64,000 nucleotides of DNA. Origin: Carettochelys insculpta (taxonomy: Eukaryota > Chordata > Testudines > Carettochelyidae). How positions within the stretch are numbered: the first letter of the stretch is position 1; every line of letters starts with the position of its first letter. A program made the position numbers and the translations under genes. Shown here piece after piece: positions 57,216 through 64,000 of this stretch. The stretch lies in assembly GCF_033958435.1 (NCBI RefSeq), contig NC_134141.1:98807001-98871000 (forward strand), read 5' to 3'. The notes under the pieces were generated by a model. That model saw only the letters and a list, made by a program, of their open reading frames with translations, ran no database searches and was not told where the DNA came from.

Positions 57216-60058
57216 TGCTCAGATTTCAGTTTCTAAATCCTTTTGTAAGTCTAGCCCAGAAAAATCAAAAGAAGACATTGTGAAAATGTGGAAACAAAAC
57301 CATTTTGACCTTTTCTGTTTTTGTTTTGTCTATTTAGACCTTAAAAAAAACCTGATGAAATCAACATAAATTTGTGAAATGTTTTGGTTGATTTGAATTA
57401 CATTTTTCAGCAAAAAAAAAGTGTTTTGTCTGAAAAATTGTCCCAGTATATGCAAGGCTGCCAATTATTTTCAAAAATTGTCATCAGAAGCCACTTTTGC
57501 CTTTCCACTAATGTACGTTTAAAACAGTCATTCATAGGAAGCAGTAGGCACCTGAAATTTGTTAACACACAATAACAAAAATTAACTCAATCAGACATTG
57601 TAATAAAGATACAGACATGACCTGAAACTGTGTTCAGTTTGGCATTTTATCATTTTATTGAGAAGTGTTTTAAAGCTGAACTGGCCTAACAGAACAGAAG
57701 TTGAGAATTCCTAATGGCAAGAAATAATATTTTATACCTCCATGCACGTAATAATGATCATTCTTCCCAGAGACCTTATGTATCCCATAGTTTCCTAAGA
57801 TATTACTTTAGTCTGTGTTAAATGCAGTATCTAATTGCTAACTCTACTGAATTATGTTTATAAAATATGATACTTATTTTTCCACTTGAGTAGATAAAGT
57901 GGGTATCTATTTATATTACCATGAAGCTTTGAGTCACTAGAGGCTGATTAGTTAGACTGAAGATCAGCAGAAGTAAATGCAGTCTCCTGAAAGAAATGGC
58001 CAATTCTGTGGCATGTGAACACTAATGGACAAAAAAGAAGAGAACTGTGCTCTGTAACAATGTCCTGATGTTCTTATTTGGCCTATTTGCACACTAGAAT
58101 TCTACAATGCAATAATTCATCAAAGTTTTCCTTTCTTCACTCACCAGATAACTAATTTTCTTGGCACAGCTCAGCACTAAATATACATAAAGATAAAGCC
58201 CTCAGCCAAACACTGTATGTTACCTCTTTTTAGTGTGATACAGTTTCAGGATGCCACTTTCCTGCATTTGATAGAGTTCATTTAGGTGAAGAGCCTCTGG
58301 TTTAGATGAGCTCTGTATTCCACTAACGAGAATTTTTGTTATAGTGCTTGTTATGAAAAACTATTCAATTATTTTCCAAGAAATATTGTGTTAAATATTG
58401 TAAATGTGTGAGATCATGGACATATGGATATAGTTGTGTGTGCCTTGTCTAATTATATGCATTATGCAATTTGCCATTGTTGAGGACTGTTGGACCATCT
58501 TCCATTCATTTAATAATGCTTTTCCAAATTGGCAGATAGCATTTGGGCTAAAATACACACAGGGTTTTTTGCAGGAATAAAACATGCTCTGCCTTGTCTC
58601 TAGTGTGGAGCAATTTGTCAAGTAATTAGCCAACCTAATTAAATTTTTGTAGCACTAATCAAACGAATATGCTAAAATTTTCTTTGCACAGCCAGTTTGC
58701 TGTCTGCTTGCATTTAACTTGATGGTTTGAAAGAGGCCCTACTATGTCTGCCACTCCACTTAATCACCTAATTTGCATTTTATATTGGTAAATCAAATTA
58801 AGCACCAGTGGCTTTTAGTATGATTGACTGTGGTCAGGGCTTTTCAGATGGGACTTTTTCACAGAAAATTAGGCACATTTTAATATGAGTGAGCCTGTGC
58901 TTTCAGCATTCAGCAAACTACATTCACTCAGCTAATTAAAAGTGCTTGTTGCTTTTTGCCAGCATATGATAGATTTATCCAGCTGGTGTGTCCATTTTCT
59001 GTTGCATAATTTCTTGATGGAAGTTTTTATCTTTATATACAATAAGATTGTCTAAACAATACTTCAAGCCAATTTGCAAGAACTATATAAATAATATTTT
59101 GTAGGAGCTATTTACTTTAGAAGAAATATGCTTACGCTATAGAAGACAGAAATCTTTGTTTTCCTGTCTTCTAACGAACCAAGAGCAACATCCTTGATAC
59201 TATGATTTTTTTTTCAGTTGCTGGGTTCATTGGGCCTCCTCCATAAAACTCATGGGAAGGAATGAAAGAAGATCTTCTTCCCAGTCATTCTGTTAGGAGG
59301 TGAAGGTTGACCCTACCATGGAAAAGGTCATGGCAGTGACCCTAAGCCCCACAGATGGGACTACTTATAGGAACCGAGTTACTCATGTGCATAAATGTTT
59401 GTGGGACTGGGTTGTTTTTTAAAATTTCCTGACCATATGTTCAGTTGCTTGAACAATAAAAATGTATCCAATTTTTTTTAATTTAGAAAATGTCATAACC
59501 CACAACAAATATGATTCACAATGGATTCCCTGACCAGCTGCACATTATACCTGCTGACACTGGCTGGAAAATGCAAAGCTGTTTTCAAAACAATTTTTGG
59601 CAGCGGGAGGGGAGAAAACGTTCTCCAGCTTTTCACTGAAATTTGAACATTTTTTTAAAAATGTATGTCTGGATCTAAACTCAAATATTGCAAGGACAAA
59701 TTAAATAAATGTCTCAGAAGGTGGGGGCAGGGGGGCGTGATCTCTACCAGTTCATAAGGAACTGTGGATATTGATGCAAAGTTGTAAGCTAGCCTAAAAA
59801 ACTGTGAATACATACACTGTTGATTTGTCACACAAATTATTGCCCTCTCAGTAGCATGGATTGGGTCATGAATCACCTGTGACAAAAGCTAACTCAGGCA
59901 AAGGGTTCATGCTTTGAAACTCTTGTTTTATTGTGTTCCTCCCTTCAAGATGAAACTGATTATCTTGAAGCAACCTTGTGCAATCTCTTGTAATTTCCAA
60001 TCATTACTGCTACCTGTCTAGTTGGTAGCAAAAGCGTAGAAAAATACTGGTAGTTTTA
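57216..60058. other. No gene; possible conserved non-coding stretch 58.6-59.1 kb
   Basis: AT-rich. 57.25-57.43 kb belongs to the diffuse AAATGTTTTGG family. 58640-59110 is unusually free of repeats, with AATTTGCATTTTA, GCTAATTAAAAGTGC and TAAATCAAATTAAGCAC, which resemble POU/homeodomain sites. A perfect 10-bp stem (59140-59149 with 59164-59173) follows. No exon identified. Confidence 0.4.
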
Positions 60059-60345
60059 GGCTACATCTACAGTACGAGATAAATTTGAATTTATTGATAC
60101 CGATTTTGTAACACTGGATTTTATAAATTCAAATTTGACTATCCTCACCTCCCAACATGCTCCTTGCAAAGTTGACTTATACCTGCCACACTCAATCAAC
60201 AAACATCGACTGTTGCAGCAGTGCATTGTGGGGACCTATCCCACAGTTCCTTCATCCCTGTAACATTCTGAGTATGTTTGCTGGTATTTGACTTCATCTT
60301 CCCACATTGCATTGCCCTCATTCCCCTCCCATGGTAAGCAAACAC
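60059..60345 (+). repeat. Dispersed repeat, partner of 1110-1330
   Basis: Begins GGCTACATCTACAGTACGAG and continues through GCAGTGCATTGTGGGGACCT, ATCCCACAGTTCC and CATTCCCCTCCCATGG. The last three blocks match the reverse complement of 1110-1330 in order. The left end looks like a GGC-TIR terminus (preceded by TTA at 60056-60058), but the right terminus was not found. Confidence 0.6.
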
Positions 60346-60779
60346 CCATTTTTCCAGTGAGAAGGAAGGAAAAGTAGGGCATCAACAAACATGCCAAAGT
60401 TAACAGAAATCTCTTTCTTCTGTAATTGAATTATCAAGGATTTTATAAAATCAGCAAGTGTGCATCGTCTCAGCTGTCTGTCCACTGACTGTCCCCTCTC
60501 CATTGATTGCATCTGATCCCTGAAAATAACACAGGGACAATAGAAAGCATGAAGAAAGAGTTGATTGTAAAGATCTGGGGGAAAAAAGAGTTGCTGAGGA
60601 GAGGGGTTTTGGGTGCCCAATTCATTATACTGCTTCTGTGCACAGTCTGTATTCTCAACTGGCACTCCACCCTCTCTTCCCTGTATGAAGTTAGAAGAAA
60701 GAGAACAGAAGAGGCTAAGAAAAAAAGATTTCTCTCTTTCGTCTTCACGACACAGAAATTGCCAACATGGAGGATAGCA

Positions 60780-61446
60780 TCAAACCCCTGAAAATCTTGG
60801 CTACTGGGAAAGACTTCCGCCCCAGCAGTAGTTAGCCCCCAGGGTCCTTGTTGGGTCATGGGGCATGGGGGATTTTGGTGGGGGAGCCAGTTGAAGTAGT
60901 ACCCCCGTGCGGCAGCAAGCCCTCAAAAATCTTGGCTGCTGGGGGGGAAGTGGAATGGTGTGAGTACAGGGGACTGGACTCAACGACCTATCAAGGTCCC
61001 TTCCAGTTCTATGACGCAGATATATCTCCATATAAAATTGCTATATTTTCTTTCCAAAAAACATGATGGCAGTGAAATCTCATACACTGAAGTTATAACA
61101 CAAATAGGAATCTCAACTGGCCCTCCACCCATTGATCTCTATGTTTTGTGGGGGACAAACCATGCAGAAAGAGAATAGGAAGGGTTAGGAAAAAGATTGT
61201 ATAATTGAAATATCAAAGATTTTACAAAACAAAATAAAGAGCAGTAGATGTCTGCAATGGGCAGCGAGCCCCAGAAAATATATTTGGCCGGGGCAGGGGG
61301 TGGGGTTGTGGTCTGTGGCTGCAGATACAGTTGAAAATCTTAGCCACAAGTGGAGACTTCGCCCCACACCAGCAGCAAGCCCCCCGGATCCTTGTTGAGG
61401 CATGGGGCATGGTGGGGTTTCAGTGAGGGGCCAGCTGAAGTAGGAG
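60780..61446. repeat. Degenerate direct repeats around a SINE tail
   Basis: A unit of roughly 110 bp, AAAATCTTGGCTACTGGGAA ... CCTTGTTGGGTCATGGGGCA ... GAGCCAGTTGAAGTAG, occurs at about 60789-60900. It recurs at 61333-61446 as AAAATCTTAGCCACAAGTGG ... CCTTGTTGAGGCATGGGGCA ... GGGCCAGCTGAAGTAG. A partial third copy (CAGCAAGCCCTCAAAAATCT) is at 60912. GACTGGACTCAACGACCTAT then CAAGGTCCCTTCCAGTTCTA at 60970-61010 is a CR1/SINE-type tail. Confidence 0.65.
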
Positions 61447-62238
61447 CAGCAACGAAGGGTCCTGTGGCACCGTATAGACTAACAGAAAAGTTTAAAGCAC
61501 GAGCTTTCATGAGTTAACTCACTTCTTCAGATGCTGGTCCTGGAAATCTGTAAGGCCAGGTATAAATAGGCCAGAGCAAGGCTGGGGATAACGAGGTTAG
61601 CTCAGTCAGGCAGGCTGAGTTGTATTGTCATCAGTAGATCTGGAGGTGTGAACTCCAAGAGAGGGGAAGCTGCTTTTGTATTTAGCCAGCCATTCACAGT
61701 CTTTGTTTAATCCTGAGCTGAGGGTATTGAATTTGCAGATGAATTGTAGCTCAGCAATTTCTCTTTGGAGTCTGTTCTTGAAATTTCTTTGCTGCAGGAT
61801 AGCTACTTTTAAATCTGCTACTGTGTGTCCTGGGAGATTGAAGTGCTCTCCTACGGGTTTTTGTATATTGCCATTTCTGATGTCTGATTTGTGTGCATTT
61901 ATTCTTTTACGTAGAGACTGTCCAGTTTGTCCGATGTATATGGCAGAGGGGCATTGCTGGCACATGATGGCATAAATTACCTTGGTAGATGTGCAGCTGA
62001 ATGAGCCCACGATGGTGTGGCTGATCCGGTTAGGTCCTGTAATGATGTTGCTGGTGTGTATATGTGGGCAGAGCTGGCAACGAGGTTTGTTGCATGGATG
62101 GGTCCCTGAGATAGAGTGACTGTGGTGCGGTGTATAGTTGCTTGTTAGGATTTGTTTTAGGTTGGCAGGTTGTCTGTGGGCAAGGACTGGTCTGCCTCCC
62201 AAGGCCTGTGAAAGTGTGGGATCATTGTCCAGGATGGG
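61447..62238 (-). repeat. Left arm of the PLE palindrome
   Basis: Inverted partner of 62717-63510. Read by eye, bases corresponding to 62776-63444 of the right arm are identical, while both outer edges differ at several positions. On this arm the element ends at CTTCGTTGCTG, about 36 nt before the full 3' end present on the other arm. Confidence 0.9.
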
Positions 62239-62720
62239 TTGTAGATCCCTGATGATGCGCTGTACAGGTTTTAACTGAGGACTGTAGGTGATGGCTAGTG
62301 GTGTTCTGTTGGTTTCTCTCTTGGGCTTGTCCTGTAGTAGGAGGCTTCGTGGCACACGTCTGGCTCTGTTGATTTGTTTTCTCACTTCCTCAGGTGGGTA
62401 TTGCAGTCTCAAGAATGCTTGGTGCAGATCCTGTAGGTGTTTGTCTCTGTCGGAGGGGTTGGAACAAATGCGGTTATATCTAAGTGCTTGGCTGTAAACG
62501 ATGGATCGTGTGGTGTGTCTGGGATGGAAGCTGGAGGCATGAAGGTAGGCGTAGCGGTCAGTGGGTTTACGGTACAGGGTGGTACTGATGTGTCCATTGT
62601 GTATAAGCACGGTAGTGTCAAGGAAGTGGATCTCCTGTGTAGATTGGTCCAGGCTGAGCTTGATGTTGGGGTGGAAGTCGTTAAAGTCCCGGTGGAATTC
62701 CTCCAGAGTCTCCTTCCCAT
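61606..62720 (-). CDS. PLE RT C-terminus plus GIY-YIG endonuclease, open frame
   Basis: The minus strand is open from the dimer junction, starting with DGKETLEEFHRDFND, through SIVYSQALRYNRICSNPSDR and INRARRVPRSLLLQDKPKRE, to the linker THPCNKPRCQLCPH. The nuclease follows, with VIYAIMCQQCPSAIYIGQTG and the SLRKRINAHKSDI helix, ending at STDDNTTQPA. No stop codon interrupts roughly 370 codons, so the copy is young, but the RT palm motifs (GTAMG, YIDD) are missing. GIY-YIG nucleases in PLEs nick target DNA to prime reverse transcription. No promoter or proper start was seen, so expression is unlikely. Confidence 0.88.
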
Positions 62721-63348
62721 CCTAGACAATGATCCCACACTTTCACAGGCCTTGGGAGGCAGACCTATCATTGCTCACAGACAACCTGCCAACCTAAAAC
62801 AAATCCTAACAAGCAACTATACACCGCACCACAGTCACTCTATCTCAGGGACCCATCCATGCAACAAACCTCGTTGCCAGCTCTGCCCACATATACACAC
62901 CAGCAACATCATTACAGGACCTAACCGGATCAGCCACACCATCGTGGGCTCATTCAGCTGCACATCTACCAAGGTAATTTATGCCATCATGTGCCAGCAA
63001 TGCCCCTCTGCCATATACATCGGACAAACTGGACAGTCTCTACGTAAAAGAATAAATGCACACAAATCAGACATCAGAAATGGCAATATACAAAAACCCG
63101 TAGGAGAGCACTTCAATCTCCCAGGACACACAGTAGCAGATTTAAAAGTAGCTATCCTGCAGCAAAGAAATTTCAAGAACAGACTCCAAAGAGAAATTGC
63201 TGAGCTACAATTCATCTGCAAATTCAATACCCTCAGCTCAGGATTAAACAAAGACTGTGAATGGCTGGCTAAATACAAAAGCAGCTTCCCCTCTCTTGGA
63301 GTTCACACCTCCAGATCTACTGATGACAATACAACTCAGCCTGCCTGA
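62717..63348 (+). pseudogene. PLE GIY-YIG endonuclease, 5'-truncated copy
   Basis: The plus-strand frame encodes the linker and GIY-YIG nuclease only, from LPILDNDPTLSQALGGRP to DDNTTQPA. From HRQPANL onward it matches the opposite arm residue for residue as far as I can read. The frame is open upstream to 62437 only because antisense DNA of the inverted copy happens to lack stops. That adds about 93 meaningless codons, creating a 303-codon chimera. Confidence 0.85.
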
Positions 63349-63510
63349 CTGAGCTAACCTCGTTATCCCCAGCCTTGCTCTGGCCTATTTATACCTGGCC
63401 TTACAGATTTCCAGGACCAGCATCTGAAGAAGTGAGTTAACTCACGAAAGCTCATACTCTAAACTTTTCTGTTAGTCTATAAGGTGCCACAGGACCCTTC
63501 GTTGCTGCTA
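62717..63510 (+). repeat. Right arm of the PLE palindrome
   Basis: Inverted partner of 61447-62238. It begins abruptly at CCCATCCTAGACAATG, directly fused to the antisense RT segment of the other copy. It continues past the arm to the complete PLE 3' end at 63544. Confidence 0.9.
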
Positions 63511-63556
63511 CAGATCCAGACTAACACAGCTACCCCTCTGATACCTGAAGTAGGAG

Positions 63557-64000
63557 ATGCATTCATGGTAATTTCAGTACAAAATTTTGAGAAAATCAGT
63601 TTAGTGTGACCAAAGCAAGAAAGGGTCATATGCGTGTTAAATACACAGAGCAAAAGTGTACCATTAAAGGCAGAGACATGGTCCCCAGCAAAAGCTCCAC
63701 AATGTAGTGTGCACAGTGTCTCCTGGACTTCCAGGGAGTCTAGCTGCTGTACCACCCTTAAATAGGTGCATTATACCCTTCTGCAGCCATCCAGATTTAC
63801 TGACTTGAGTGTGGGACCATGCCACAGATCTTCTGGAATTGTGGTTGCATGGATGATGTGTAAGATTAAAAATGTGAAATGAGCTTTTTGCATTATCCTT
63901 CTCTTGACCATCTTTCAGTTCTATTCATGGAAGGTAGGGAAGGAGCAAATAAGGCTTGACAATAGAAAACTTGATAACCCCTGTAAGAAGAGGTTAATTT
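63557..64000. other. No recognised feature
   Basis: Sequence to the window end with one short minus-strand frame (63477-63755) that overlaps the PLE tail. No domain or repeat end identified. Confidence 0.5.

Larger units (their letters stand above)
61447..63544. mobile_element. Inverted dimer of a Penelope-like element
   Basis: Two copies of one PLE family lie 5' to 5' in opposite orientation, flanked as a unit by CTGAAGTAGGAG (61435-61446, 63545-63556). The minus copy (about 62720 down to 61447) is longer and starts in the RT. The plus copy (about 62717 up to 63544) contains only the region from the RT-linker boundary to the complete 3' end, GCTACCCCTCTGATAC. The shared arms are about 790 bp with a single-copy centre (about 62239-62716). 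Confidence 0.93.

Noticed and set aside
61606..63348. Host or bacterial GIY-YIG homing nuclease genes
   Set aside because: The nuclease is fused to Penelope-type RT C-terminal sequence and flanked by PLE 3' ends and a TSD, so it is a retroelement domain.

Overview
The window looks like intergenic or intronic DNA from a vertebrate, most likely a cryptodiran turtle (inference, about 0.75). The evidence is a tRNA-headed SINE with a CR1-like tail that resembles the tortoise Cry/Pol III SINE (53.1 kb), several CR1 LINE pieces with turtle/archosaur-style 3' ends, Penelope-like elements (PLEs), and abundant TIR elements. I could not support any host protein-coding exon, functional tRNA, rRNA or CRISPR array. 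All recognisable coding capacity belongs to retroelements.

Layout. 0-1.3 kb: a degenerate 68-bp minisatellite, a GGC-TIR foldback element inserted in one unit, and a dispersed-repeat fragment. 4.1-4.6, 13.45-14.27, 21.5-22.3 and 32.35-33.0 kb: four TA-flanked TIR elements with expanded GC-rich or tandem cores. 6.8 and 11.5 kb: small CR1 scraps. 9.1 kb: a MITE. 11.1 kb: a PLE 3' tail. 15.37-16.94 kb: a 5'-truncated PLE with a 13-bp target-site duplication (TSD). 17.3 kb: a foldback element. 24.3 and 27.3 kb: related hAT-like MITEs. 27.5-28.8 kb: a foldback element split by a CR1. 28.8-29.5 kb: a CpG-rich GGC-TIR element. 31.5 kb: an 87-bp GGC-TIR MITE. 33.5-34.9 kb: a tRNA-like SINE and an old CR1. 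41.2-41.94 kb: a hAT MITE next to a CR1 3' end. 43.2 kb: a foldback element. 44.2-45.66 kb: a CR1 with an RT domain broken by a frameshift. 46.6 and 48.0-48.7 kb: a dispersed-repeat pair. 53.1 kb: the Cry-like SINE. 54.2-55.8 kb: a LINE tail split by a PLE with a 13-bp TSD. 55.9 kb: a foldback element. 56.4-57.1 kb: a hAT-like element, then a tRNA-like SINE. 60.06-61.45 kb: dispersed and tandem repeats. 61.447-63.544 kb: an inverted dimer of a second PLE family, flanked as one unit by a 12-bp TSD.

Main results. (1) The PLE inverted dimer inserted as a single event. Its arms read identically over about 669 bp, with differences clustered at both ends. (2) Both PLE families share a 3'-terminal hairpin with a compensatory base-pair change. 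Two copies have alternative 3' ends that fall inside its loop, and a hammerhead-like core lies just upstream. (3) At least seven elements share a GGC(T/C)-RYRTCTACAC-like terminus and 3-bp TSDs of variable sequence; a paralogous empty site supports one insertion. (4) Several TA-flanked TIR elements carry minisatellite-like GC-rich cores. Family names come from recalled motifs. No alignment or database search was possible.
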